A program made the position numbers and the translations under genes. From contig JACOWJ010000041.1 in the NCBI GenBank assembly GCA_016176845.1, forward strand, positions 1 through 15,679: a stretch of 15,679 bases of DNA. The letters run 5' to 3'. This DNA is from Nitrospinota bacterium (GTDB lineage Bacteria > 2-12-FULL-45-22 > JACOWJ01). The notes beneath the pieces are model-generated. The model was not told the origin of the DNA. It was given only the letters and a program-made list of their open reading frames with translations, and did no database searches. Positions 7,397 through 15,447 of the stretch are shown piece by piece (position 1 is the first letter of the stretch; each line of letters begins with the position of its first letter).

Positions 7397-7500
7397 GGCA
7401 AAATGAAAAATGCAAAGTGCAAAATGCAAAGTGAAAACCAAAGGACAACAAGTCTTTCATTTTGTACTTTTCATTTTTCATTTTGCATTTTGCATTTGGC
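7397..7500. repeat. Heptamer-phased inverted repeat between convergent genes
   Basis: The left arm (7397-7439) has 7-bp units such as AAATGAA, AAATGCA, AAGTGCA, AAATGCA and AAGTGAA. The right arm (7451-7500) has TTTCATT, TTGTACT, TTTCATT twice and TTGCATT twice. The arms are largely complementary around a spacer of about 11 bp. The position between two converging genes would suit a two-way transcription terminator. Confidence 0.85.
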
Positions 7501-7503
7501 ACG

Positions 7504-7519
7504 AACCGGCTACCCCGGT
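7504..7519. terminator. Small hairpin downstream of dtd
   Basis: AACCGG, a 4-base loop and CCGGTT form a perfect 6-bp stem 14 bp beyond the dtd stop. No clear U-run follows on the minus strand, so termination is only a possibility. Confidence 0.3.
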
Positions 7520-7532
7520 TCTTCAGATCTCT

Positions 7533-7982
7533 TCAAAATAGCTTGCGGCTGTCTAACATCAGGGTCACGGGCCCATCGTTGACCGAGGCGACCTCCATCA
7601 TGGCCTGAAACCGCCCGCAGGCCGTGGTGATCCCCTGCCGGCGGGCCTCAACGATGAAGGAAAGATAGAGATCCTCGGCCAGCGCAGGAGGCGCCGCATC
7701 GGTGAAGGAAGGCCTTCGGCCTTTGCGGCAGTCGCCGTACAGGGTGAATTGGGAGATCACCAGCAGGGAGCCCCCCGTCTCCCGGAGGGAGAGGTTCATC
7801 TTCCCCTGGGAGTCCTGAAAGATGCGCAATTCGATCACCTTGGAGAGCAGGTAATCCACGTCCTCCCGCGTATCCTCCTTTCCCACCCCCAGGTACACCA
7901 AAAGCCCCGGTCCGATCTCCCCGCAGCTCTCCCCTTCCACGGTGACTCGGGCCCATTTGACTCGCTGGACGACCACCCTCAT
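7533..7982 (-). CDS. dtd: D-aminoacyl-tRNA deacylase
   Basis: The enzyme hydrolyses D-amino acids mistakenly attached to tRNA, a cytoplasmic proofreading step. The chosen start gives MRVVVQRV and 149 residues, the usual DTD length. An in-frame ATG 21 bp upstream (8001-8003) is less likely, because AAGGAG lies between the two, 9 nt before the chosen ATG. Family motifs are SQFTLYGD in the middle and NDGPVT near the C-terminus, where Gly-Pro is the Gly-cisPro chiral selector. The protein ends MLDSRKLF, as is common in the family. It faces away from ccmE and toward the radical SAM gene, so it is a separate unit with its own promoter. Confidence 0.95.
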   Translation of the reverse strand: MRVVVQRVKWARVTVEGESCGEIGPGLLVYLGVGKEDTREDVDYLLSKVIELRIFQDSQGKMNLSLRETGGSLLVISQFTLYGDCRKGRRPSFTDAAPPALAEDLYLSFIVEARRQGITTACGRFQAMMEVASVNDGPVTLMLDSRKLF

Positions 7983-8025
7983 GCTTTTTTTCTCCTTATT
8001 CATGAATTCATGACGGTTTGGGGCT

Positions 8026-8055
8026 ATTATACCCCAGCCGGTCTCCCGAGGGCAA
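8026..8055 (-). promoter_or_regulatory. Candidate sigma-70 promoter of dtd
   Basis: On the minus strand a perfect TATAAT (8026-8031) is preceded, after 18 bp, by TTGCCC (8050-8055). Transcription would start near 8018, about 36 nt before the dtd start codon. Confidence 0.55.
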
Positions 8056-8057
8056 AC

Positions 8058-8074
8058 GGCGGCCGTATGCCGCC
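8058..8074. promoter_or_regulatory. Palindrome between two divergent promoters
   Basis: GGCGGC, CGTAT, GCCGCC: a perfect 6-bp stem. It lies just behind the dtd -35 box and just before the candidate ccmE -35 box, a good place for a shared operator. On + a T-rich stretch follows at 8080-8090, so a terminator-like role cannot be excluded. Confidence 0.35.
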
Positions 8075-8081
8075 AGAGATT

Positions 8082-8110
8082 TTGCTTTTTAAACGGTTTT
8101 GTGCTAACAT
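8082..8110 (+). promoter_or_regulatory. Candidate promoter of the ccm operon
   Basis: TTGCTT (8082-8087), a 17-bp spacer and TAACAT (8105-8110). The match to sigma-70 boxes is moderate. The start point would be near 8117, leaving a leader of about 54 nt that contains the 8128-8159 hairpin. Confidence 0.45.
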
Positions 8111-8127
8111 TTTTTCCGAATTTTTTC

Positions 8128-8159
8128 GCCCATCTGGTTTCCTTTCGAATCAGATGGGC
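8128..8159 (+). promoter_or_regulatory. Hairpin in the ccmE leader
   Basis: GCCCATCTG and CAGATGGGC are perfect 9-bp arms around a 14-base loop. The right arm ends one base before the ccmE ribosome site (GGAGG, 8161-8165). This would suit control of translation or mRNA protection. It does not belong to any of the repeat families seen elsewhere in the window. Confidence 0.5.
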
Positions 8160-8170
8160 TGGAGGCTCGC

Positions 8171-8598
8171 TTGATCAAACCCAAAAAGACCCGCTTCATC
8201 ATAGGAGGATTGTTGATCGTCGGGACATTGGTTTACCTGGGCTACAGTGGGATGCAGGGATCCATGGTCTATTACCTGACGGTGAACGAACTGATGGCCA
8301 GGGCCGCGGCCGATCACTCCATTTACGGAGAAGGGGTACGGGTATCGGGAAAGGTGGTTAGCGGCTCTATCGAACGGGACAGCATGGCGAGAGAGATCAA
8401 GTTCAAGATCATCGATAACCAAGGGAACGGCGGGAAGCTCCTCCCCGTTTTTTATCGAGGGACACCGCCCGATCTTTTCAAAAACGGCGTGGATGTAGTC
8501 GTAGAAGGGGAATATACCCGAGATGGCACCTTCCTGGCCAAGACCCTGCTGACCAGCTGCCCCTCTAAGTACGAACCGGCCAAGGGAGAGAAGGCCGA

Positions 8599-8602
<4 letters not shown>
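8171..8602 (+). CDS. ccmE: Cytochrome c maturation haem chaperone CcmE, cysteine type
   Basis: 143 residues: a short cytoplasmic tail, one membrane anchor (about 9-25) and a periplasmic OB-fold domain. It carries haem from CcmABCD to CcmF. Classical CcmE binds haem covalently through His in an HxxxY motif. Here the matching site is Cys130 and Tyr134 (SCPSKYEP), the C-x3-Y form known from Desulfovibrio and archaea, which goes with systems lacking CcmG and CcmH. Other family marks are SGKVVSGSIERD, LPVFYRGTPPDLF and GxFLAKTLL. The start is TTG with GGAGG 5 nt upstream. The stop overlaps ccmF by 4 bp (ATGA), so translation is coupled. Confidence 0.93.
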
Positions 8603-10602
<2,000 letters not shown>

Positions 10603-10609
10603 TCGTATC

Positions 10610-10680
10610 GGAATCCAGTTTTTTAAAGCTGGATTCCCGCTGGAGTTTACCCCGCACTTGATGCGGGGCGGGAATGACAG
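10610..10680. repeat. REP-like double hairpin, family 3
   Basis: The first hairpin has GGAATCCAG (10610-10618) against CTGGATTCC (10629-10637). The second has CCCCGCA (10650-10656) against TGCGGGG (10662-10668), nested in TTCCCGC and GCGGGAATGACA. This is a common dispersed repeat type. It starts 8 bp after the ccmF stop and runs to the beginning of the next gene. Confidence 0.8.
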
Positions 10681-10693
10681 TTTTGGATTTCTT

Positions 10694-11152
10694 ATGACCC
10701 TTTTCATGACCATCCTGCTGGCCGCAAGTGCGGCCTTCTTCGTTGGGTTCCCCTTCTGGCAGAAGGGCCTGGAGGAAGAGATCCCCCAAGCCCCCCCAGG
10801 GGAAGCGGGCTTCTCCGCCTTGTTGAGCCGAAAGGAGGAGGCCTACCGGACTATCAAGGAATTGGAGTTGGATCACCAAATGGGAAAGCTATCGGACGAG
10901 GATTACCGGGAGCTGAGCCAGCGGTATAAGGCGGTGGCCCTGGGGATCCTGAAGGAGATCGATCAGAGGTATGGAGGCGTGAAAACGATCGAGGAAGAGA
11001 TCGAGGAGGAGATCCTGGAGCTCCGCCGTCGCCGCCGGCTGGCCCCGAAGGAGAAGTCGGCAGAAAGAAGTTCGTTCTGCACCCAGTGTGGGGCCCAGCT
11101 GCAGCCGGCTGACCGGTTCTGCGGTCGGTGTGGACAGAGGGTGGAGCAATAA
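10694..11152 (+). CDS. Small membrane-anchored zinc-ribbon protein of the ccm operon
   Basis: 152 residues from the chosen ATG: a membrane segment (about 1-20), a charged helical region with ELELDHQMGKLSDEDYREL (47-90), an acidic coiled coil (about 97-112), a basic run (RRRRR) and a C-terminal zinc ribbon with Cys129, 132, 143 and 146 (CTQCG...CGRCG). The helical part resembles the N-terminal module of CcmI-like proteins (ELDxxxGxLSxxDY), a family recognition rather than a computed match. It sits where ccmG or ccmH genes are found in other operons. The frame is open upstream to a TTG at 10658, but those codons belong to a repeat; ATG 10694 or 10706 is more likely, though neither has a clear ribosome site. 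The function is unknown; an accessory role in cytochrome c assembly is inferred from position. Confidence 0.78.
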   Translation: MTLFMTILLAASAAFFVGFPFWQKGLEEEIPQAPPGEAGFSALLSRKEEAYRTIKELELDHQMGKLSDEDYRELSQRYKAVALGILKEIDQRYGGVKTIEEEIEEEILELRRRRRLAPKEKSAERSSFCTQCGAQLQPADRFCGRCGQRVEQ

Positions 11153-11212
11153 GCGATGAGGAAACGCACTGATCCTATGTACCGCTCCACAGAAAAAGGA
11201 TTCCAAATAAAC

Positions 11213-11236
11213 CGCAGAGGCGCAGAGGCGCAGAGG
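11213..11236. repeat. Short tandem repeat, 8-bp unit
   Basis: CGCAGAGG three times in a row, preceded by AACC. Arrays of this kind are common dispersed intergenic repeats in many bacteria. It lies in the 214-bp gap between the zinc-ribbon and beta-sandwich genes. Confidence 0.7.
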
Positions 11237-11262
11237 AAAAACTTTGCGATAAGTGGGACCTT

Positions 11263-11366
11263 TGATACGAAAATAGCCCCTCACCCCAACCCTCTCCCCC
11301 GAAGGGAGAGGGAGCCTCACAGGCCATTTTCATGGGCTTGGGTGTCCCAAGGGGCATGGATGATTA
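11263..11366. repeat. Family 4 repeat, uninterrupted copy
   Basis: It begins TGATACGAAAAT and contains CCCCTCACCCCAACCCTCTC facing GAGAGGGAG. It continues CCATTTTCATGGGCTTGGGT and ends at GGATGATTA. The copy at 15052-15314 has the same landmarks but is split by an inserted element. This copy ends directly at the TTG used as the next start codon. Confidence 0.85.
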
Positions 11367-12617
11367 TTGGCCGGCTTATGGCTCCCTTCTTATTCCTTTG
11401 CCCAGGGGATCATCGAAGGAAAAGTGATCAACGGGACCTTCCCGGATCGGCCGGTCTCGGTCCCGGAAGTTGCCTTATACCGCCAACAGGGGAACCAGCC
11501 GCCGGAGAAGCTGTCCAGCCAGCCAACCCCCGAGGGGCATTATCGCTTCGAAGGGGTCCCCCCGGACCCTCAGGTCCGCTATCACCTCGCCACAACCTAC
11601 CAGGGAATCCTCCAATATGGAGAGGAGATCACCTTCGAGGCTGGCCATCCTCCTGCCCTGGGGTCCCCCCAAACTGCTCCTGGAAGTAGGGGCGGTTCGC
11701 CAATCACCCCTGCTGTGCCCGAAAAAGCCGAATCTCCGGGTAAGCCGCTCAAAACTTCCGATCTGAAGGTTTACGAGGTGACCGCCGATGCAGGGCAGCT
11801 TTCGGTTTCCCGGGCCCACATCATCCTGGACGTCATGGGCCAGGAGCTAACCGTCACGGAGTTTATGATTCTGGAGAACCCGGGGAACCGGGCGGTTTGG
11901 GGCAAGAAGCTGCTGCGCTTCAGCCTGCCCGCCGGAGCCCAGGGCTTTCAGGGCCCTGGAGAGCTGACCAACGAGGCCGCAGGCGGGGCAGGAGGCTTCT
12001 GGCTGTTGGAGCCGATCCCTCCCGGACAAAAGCAGTTGCTGTACGGATATAGCCTCCCCTACTCCGGGAAGGGACAGGACTTCCAGCGCCGCATCGATCT
12101 CCCGACGACCCAATTGGATGTGTTGGTTGCCGACAAGGGTCTCGAGGTCTCCAGTCCGAGCCTCTCCTTCCAGGGGCCGGTGGATATGGGAAACAACCAA
12201 AAATTCCTGCGCTGGTCGGCAACCGGCCTGCGACCGGCCACCCTGATCGGCTTGCAGTTCCAGGCCGCTGGATCGACCGGCCGGGTTTTTAAAGGGGGAG
12301 CGATCGCCGTCGTCCTCCTGCTCGTCGTAGGGGGGTTCGCTTATCCCTTCGTACGGGGCCGACGGGCCGGCCGACCCGGATCGTCCCCTCCCTCTGCCCA
12401 AACTTCTGGAGCCGCAAAAGAGGGGATGGCCCCCCTGAAGCGGGAGCGGAGGAGACTCCTGGAGACGATCGCCGACCTGGATGACCGTTACGAAGCCGGG
12501 GAGATCACCGAGGCCGAACACCGCCGGTCCAGGGAGCCCAAGTTTCAGCAGCTGGTGGAGATCACCACGAGGTTGAGGAAAGATGCCAAAGGCCGAACCG
12601 ACAAGGCGAGAGGCTAG
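11367..12617 (+). CDS. Secreted beta-sandwich membrane protein of the ccm operon, start damaged
   Basis: 416 residues. They run as follows: the end of a signal peptide (LWLPSYSFAQ, cleavage near residue 13), a domain like the carboxypeptidase-regulatory beta-sandwich (about 14-92), a linker rich in Pro and Gly, a second beta-rich domain (about 130-300), one membrane helix (309-329) and a cytoplasmic charged helix. That helix contains LDDRYEAGEITEAEHRR (371-387), similar in pattern to the zinc-ribbon neighbour. The frame opens at a TTG exactly where a family-4 repeat ends, with an in-frame TGA at 11361-11363. The first half of the signal peptide is therefore missing. An ATG with GGAG upstream at 11156 encodes MRKR, which would suit a signal-peptide start, but it is one frame off. 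The function is unknown; a periplasmic role in cytochrome assembly is inferred from position. Confidence 0.75.
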   Translation: MAGLWLPSYSFAQGIIEGKVINGTFPDRPVSVPEVALYRQQGNQPPEKLSSQPTPEGHYRFEGVPPDPQVRYHLATTYQGILQYGEEITFEAGHPPALGSPQTAPGSRGGSPITPAVPEKAESPGKPLKTSDLKVYEVTADAGQLSVSRAHIILDVMGQELTVTEFMILENPGNRAVWGKKLLRFSLPAGAQGFQGPGELTNEAAGGAGGFWLLEPIPPGQKQLLYGYSLPYSGKGQDFQRRIDLPTTQLDVLVADKGLEVSSPSLSFQGPVDMGNNQKFLRWSATGLRPATLIGLQFQAAGSTGRVFKGGAIAVVLLLVVGGFAYPFVRGRRAGRPGSSPPSAQTSGAAKEGMAPLKRERRRLLETIADLDDRYEAGEITEAEHRRSREPKFQQLVEITTRLRKDAKGRTDKARG

Positions 12618-12761
12618 TACAGCTTGGCGCAAGTTTCTCGCTGGTTTAGATTGCTTCGTCGCTTGCGCTCCTCGCAATGACCTGACCTTGTCATTGCGAG
12701 CGAAGCGAAGCAATCCCCAGCAAGCGAGAACCAGCAAATCATTTCCGCCGATGTGTACTAG
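12614..12761. repeat. MITE-like inverted repeat with CTAGTACA ends, containing a family-2 REP
   Basis: CTAGTACA (12614-12621) and TGTACTAG (12754-12761) are perfect 8-bp ends. Further in, GGCG and GCTGGTT also recur in inverted order. The centre (12649-12717) is a family-2 REP with ATTGCTTCG arms. The left end supplies the TAG stop of the preceding gene. Confidence 0.7.
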
Positions 12762-12897
12762 AGAGGGGCTCCAGGAGCGCCAAGAAGTCAAGGCTCAAGG
12801 CTTTGAGCTCGGGGATGGGGGTTCGCCCCGCGAAATAGGGTCCTCCCCGGCCCCAGCCGTTTCAGCCCTGGGGTCTCCCCCGGACTCGGAACGGAGC
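12762..12897. other. Gap before ccmA
   Basis: I see no gene here. The frame of ccmA stays open through this stretch, but the encoded residues (rich in Pro, Ser and Gly) do not look like an ABC ATPase and the stretch is not conserved with the family. No clear promoter was found. Confidence 0.5.
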
Positions 12898-13623
12898 ATG
12901 GATTGGGCCATCCAGGTGGAGCAGCTTACCAAGTCCTTCGGTCATCTACTGGCCTTGCGGGGGATCGACCTGCGGCTCCGGCGAGGAAAGTTTCTCACCA
13001 TCTTCGGGCCCAACGGGGCGGGAAAGACCACGCTCATCCGGATCCTCTCCACCTTGCTGCGGCCCACCGCCGGCCGGATCGAGATCTTAGGGATGGACCT
13101 GCGAGATGCAGGAGAAGAGATTCGCCGTCAAATCGGGGTCCTCTCCCACCAGACCTTCCTCTATAACAACCTGACCCCTATGGAAAACCTGAAGTTCTAT
13201 GGGACCCTGTATGGGCTGGATCATCTGAAGGAGCGAATCGAGCTCCTATTGGAGCAGGTGGGGCTGGAGGGAAGGAGAAATGACCCTGTGCGGACCTTCT
13301 CTCGGGGGATGCAGCAACGGTTGGCCATCGCCCGCACGTTGCTCCACGATCCCCAGGTGGTCTTCCTGGATGAACCCTATACCGGCCTCGACCAGCACGC
13401 CGCCCGGATGCTGGAGGGGCTCTTGGGGCAGATGCGCAGCGGCCAACGGACGATCCTCCTGGTCACCCACAACCTGGCCCGGGGCCTGGGGATGGGCGAC
13501 GAGGTAGCCATTCAGGTCGGGGGAAGGATCCTTTACCGGGAGGAGCGAGGAAAGATCGATCCGGCCAGCTTCGAGGAGCGGTACTTTCACTGCGTGGAGG
13601 AGGGACCCGCATGGGATTCCTGA
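12898..13623 (+). CDS. ccmA: Haem-exporter ABC ATPase CcmA
   Basis: 241 residues. CcmA is the ATPase of the CcmABCD complex and powers release of haem-loaded CcmE. ABC motifs in order are Walker A GPNGAGKT (37-44), Q-loop region SHQTFLYNN (83-91), signature FSRGMQQR (134-141, a CcmA-like variant of LSGGQ), Walker B VVFLDEP (154-160) and the H-loop His191 in LVTHN. The start ATG gives MDWAIQVEQLTKSFG, the expected N-terminus; the only purine run, GGAG at 12893, is too close to the ATG to be a good ribosome site. The last codons overlap an ATG at 13611, the first of two near-identical ccmB starts. Confidence 0.95.
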   Translation: MDWAIQVEQLTKSFGHLLALRGIDLRLRRGKFLTIFGPNGAGKTTLIRILSTLLRPTAGRIEILGMDLRDAGEEIRRQIGVLSHQTFLYNNLTPMENLKFYGTLYGLDHLKERIELLLEQVGLEGRRNDPVRTFSRGMQQRLAIARTLLHDPQVVFLDEPYTGLDQHAARMLEGLLGQMRSGQRTILLVTHNLARGLGMGDEVAIQVGGRILYREERGKIDPASFEERYFHCVEEGPAWDS

Positions 13624-13706
13624 TACGGCTGCGGGCGGCAAAGGGCCAGGCTGGAGCCTGGCGATCCCGGGAGGGGGCGGCATGGGATTCCTGATACAGC
13701 TGCGGG
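13609..13706. repeat. Duplicated ccmB start with a repeat between the copies
   Basis: GCATGGGATTCCTGATAC plus GGCTGCGGG at 13609-13635 recurs at 13680-13706 with one mismatch (CAGCTGCGGG), an offset of 71 bp. The DNA between (about 13636-13679) contains CAGGCTGGAGCCTG and TCCCGGGA, resembling the palindromic repeat at 15130-15185. Confidence 0.85.
13611..13694 (+). CDS. 27-residue remnant ORF created by the ccmB start duplication
   Basis: It starts MGFLIRLR, the ccmB N-terminus, runs through the inserted repeat and stops at a TGA inside the second copy. It overlaps ccmA by 13 bp and ccmB by 13 bp. The purine run GGAGGAGGGA lies a few bases before its ATG, so it may be translated, perhaps only to pass ribosomes from ccmA to ccmB. 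It has no recognisable domain. Confidence 0.4.
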   Translation: MGFLIRLRAAKGQAGAWRSREGAAWDS

Positions 13707-14359
13707 TCTTGCTCTGGAAGGACCTGCTTTCGGAACTGCGCGGCAAAGAGCTGATCTCGATGATGGCCTTCTTCGGCCTGCTGGTGTTGGTGATCTTCAA
13801 CTTCGCCTTCGAGCCCGGCTCGGCCGAGGCCGCTCACCTGGGCTCTGGGATCCTCTGGGTGGCCTTCACCTTCGCGGGGGTCCTGGGCCTGAACCGCTCT
13901 TTCTTGCTGGAAAAGGAGAGCGAAGGACTCCAGGGGCTGTTGCTCTCTCCGGTCGATCGAGGGGTCCTCTACCTGGGGAAGCTGGGGGGAAACTTCCTCT
14001 TTATGCTCCTGGTAGAGGCCTTGATCCTGCCCTTCTTTGCCCTGTTTTTCAACCTGGACCTGTGGCTCCTGCTGCCTCAGCTCGCCCTGGTTGCGATTCT
14101 GAGCACGCTGGGGTTTACTGCCGTGGGGACGCTCTTCGCCGCCATGTCCGCACAGGCCAAGAGCCGGGAGTTGCTCCTGCCTACGCTGCTGTTGCCCATT
14201 GTGGTCCCGGTGATCGTGGCCGCCGTGAAATCTACCGGCCAAATCCTGGAAGGCCGGCCCCTGGCCGAAGTCGCCCAGTGGCTGAAGCTCTTGCTGGCCT
14301 TCGATCTTTTGTACCTGGTCGTCTCCTTCCTGATCTTCGAATACGTCGTGGAAGAGTGA
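13682..14359 (+). CDS. ccmB: Haem-exporter membrane subunit CcmB
   Basis: 225 residues with about six membrane helices (roughly 26-43, 51-72, 100-123, 130-152, 163-182, 203-221), the usual CcmB size. It is the membrane partner of the CcmA ATPase. The family motif NRSFLLEKESEGLQGLLLSP (71-90) follows the second helix. The start at the second of two duplicated sites gives MGFLIQLRVLLWKDLLSELR, the expected amphipathic N-terminus; the first copy leads into a different frame and stops. A G-rich run precedes the ATG. ccmC begins 7 bp after the stop. Confidence 0.94.
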   Translation: MGFLIQLRVLLWKDLLSELRGKELISMMAFFGLLVLVIFNFAFEPGSAEAAHLGSGILWVAFTFAGVLGLNRSFLLEKESEGLQGLLLSPVDRGVLYLGKLGGNFLFMLLVEALILPFFALFFNLDLWLLLPQLALVAILSTLGFTAVGTLFAAMSAQAKSRELLLPTLLLPIVVPVIVAAVKSTGQILEGRPLAEVAQWLKLLLAFDLLYLVVSFLIFEYVVEE

Positions 14360-14366
14360 GTTCCCC

Positions 14367-15026
14367 ATGAACAAACTGAGTGACCTGGTCTCCCGGATTT
14401 CGGCCGCGCTGGCGTCGGTTTTCACCTTCGTGGCCCTCTACGCGATCTTCATCGTTGTCCCCCCCGAGCAGAAGATGGGGATCATCCAGAAGATCTTTTA
14501 TTTCCATGTGCCGGCAGCCTGGATCTCCTTCCTCTCCTTCGGCGTGGTTTTCGTGGCGAGCATTCTCTACTTGTGGAAACAGGAGGAGCGGTACGACCAG
14601 CTGGCCCATGCCTCGGGCGAGATCGGGCTGGTCTTCTGTACGCTGGTCCTGATCACCGGTCCCATTTGGGGGAGGCCGGTCTGGGGGGTCTGGTGGACCT
14701 GGGATTCGCGGCTGACCACTACGCTGGTCCTGTGGCTGATCTACGTGGCCTACCTGATGGTGCGGGCTTACGGAGGAAACCGGGGGCCTCGATACGGGGC
14801 CGTGTTGGGGATCGTAGGGTTTCTGGACGTCCCCATCGTCTATTTCTCCATCCGCTGGTGGCGCACCATCCACCCCCCTCCCGTGACCCTGGCCCCCTCC
14901 ATGGTGGTGACGCTGTTAATCTCGCTGGTGGCATTTACCCTCCTCTATCTCTGCCTGCTCCTCCAAAGGGTGGCTCAGGAGCGCATGAAAGACGAGATCG
15001 ATTGGCTGAAGCGGCAGGAAAGATAG
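14367..15026 (+). CDS. ccmC: Haem-handling membrane protein CcmC
   Basis: 219 residues with six membrane helices. CcmC binds haem at the outer face of the membrane and attaches it to CcmE. The WWD motif is WGRPVWGVWWTWDSRLT (101-117) and the two conserved haem-ligand histidines are His47 (FYFHVPAAW) and His169 (RTIHPPP). The start is 7 bp after ccmB, indicating one transcript. The protein is close to the size of E. coli CcmC (about 245) but lacks its extra C-terminal tail. It is followed by a heptamer array. Confidence 0.96.
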   Translation: MNKLSDLVSRISAALASVFTFVALYAIFIVVPPEQKMGIIQKIFYFHVPAAWISFLSFGVVFVASILYLWKQEERYDQLAHASGEIGLVFCTLVLITGPIWGRPVWGVWWTWDSRLTTTLVLWLIYVAYLMVRAYGGNRGPRYGAVLGIVGFLDVPIVYFSIRWWRTIHPPPVTLAPSMVVTLLISLVAFTLLYLCLLLQRVAQERMKDEIDWLKRQER

Positions 15027-15050
15027 GGATTAGGGATTAGGGATTAGGGG
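15024..15050. repeat. Heptamer array after ccmC
   Basis: TAGGGAT units repeat about three and a half times in exact 7-bp register and run directly into the family-4 repeat. The array overlaps the stop codon of ccmC. No opposite arm is seen next to it. Confidence 0.8.
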
Positions 15051-15051
15051 G

Positions 15052-15314
15052 TGATACGAAAATGCCCCCTCACCCCAACCCTCTCCCCAAGGGGAGAGGG
15101 AGCATTCGTGTCAACTTAAGGTTGAGTCCTGGGAGCGCGGCCATCCTGGCCGCTCTTTGCCGGCGAGGACGCCGGCGTTCCCAGGGGTTAAGTTGACACG
15201 AATGGCCGGCGAGGACGCCGGCGTTCCCAGGGGTTAAGTTGACACGAATGGGAGAGGGAGTGTCGTAAGCCATTTTCATGGGCTTGGGTGCTCCAGGGGC
15301 GCATGGGGGATTAG
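15052..15314. repeat. Family 4 repeat, copy interrupted by a small element
   Basis: It has the same ends and landmarks as 11263-11366: TGATACGAAAAT, CCCCTCACCCCAACCCTCTC, GAGAGGGAG, CCATTTTCATGGGCTTGGGT and GGGGATTA. A 148-bp element (15103-15250) separates two copies of GGAGAGGGAG. Confidence 0.85.
15103..15250. mobile_element. MITE-like element with 17-bp perfect terminal inverted repeats
   Basis: The ends CATTCGTGTCAACTTAA (15103-15119) and TTAAGTTGACACGAATG (15234-15250) are perfect inverted repeats. Direct repeats GGAGAGGGAG flank it (15093-15102, 15251-15260), as a target duplication would. Inside is a palindromic GC-rich repeat (GGGAGCGCGGCCATCCTGGC, then GCCGGCGAGGACGCCGGC). A 46-bp unit is exactly doubled (15159-15204 and 15205-15250), so the ancestral element was probably 102 bp. 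It codes for nothing; any mobility would need a transposase from elsewhere. Confidence 0.8.
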
Positions 15315-15447
15315 TAAAAGGCAGCATGCCAATGGTTGATTCCGGTGTAAGAACCCCCTTTTGCGTTCATGAAGAGCTTCGAGATTCACATTATCGCAAA
15401 TAAGGCGATAGAAGTGCCATTACCCCTGCGGTTAAAGAGAGCGCACA
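15315..15447. other. Gap before ccmD
   Basis: I see no gene. A small hairpin, TATCGC (15392-15397) against GCGATA (15405-15410), lies about 40 bp before the ccmD start. Together with the repeats at 15024-15314 it separates ccmC from ccmD by 421 bp, unusual for genes that are normally adjacent. Confidence 0.5.

Noticed and set aside
5491-7422. 643-codon open frame on the minus strand
   Set aside because: It is antisense to the MaoC and radical SAM genes, whose motifs are clear. Its composition (rich in His, Gly, Leu, Val) is typical of GC-rich shadow frames and no family is recognisable.
7397-7500. CRISPR-like array
   Set aside because: The units are 7 bp with no unique spacers, and no cas genes are nearby.
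11156-11689. Open frame through the repeats before the beta-sandwich gene
   Set aside because: Most of it is repeat sequence and then an out-of-frame reading of the real gene. Only its first codons may be a relic start, noted as a finding.
12583-12897. N-terminal extension of ccmA by 105 codons
   Set aside because: It translates a MITE-like repeat and low-complexity DNA; CcmA proteins begin at about MDWAIQVEQL.
15024-15050. Telomere-like repeat or chromosome end
   Set aside because: TAGGGAT is repeated only about three times inside an operon, so it fits the other heptamer arrays and not a telomere.
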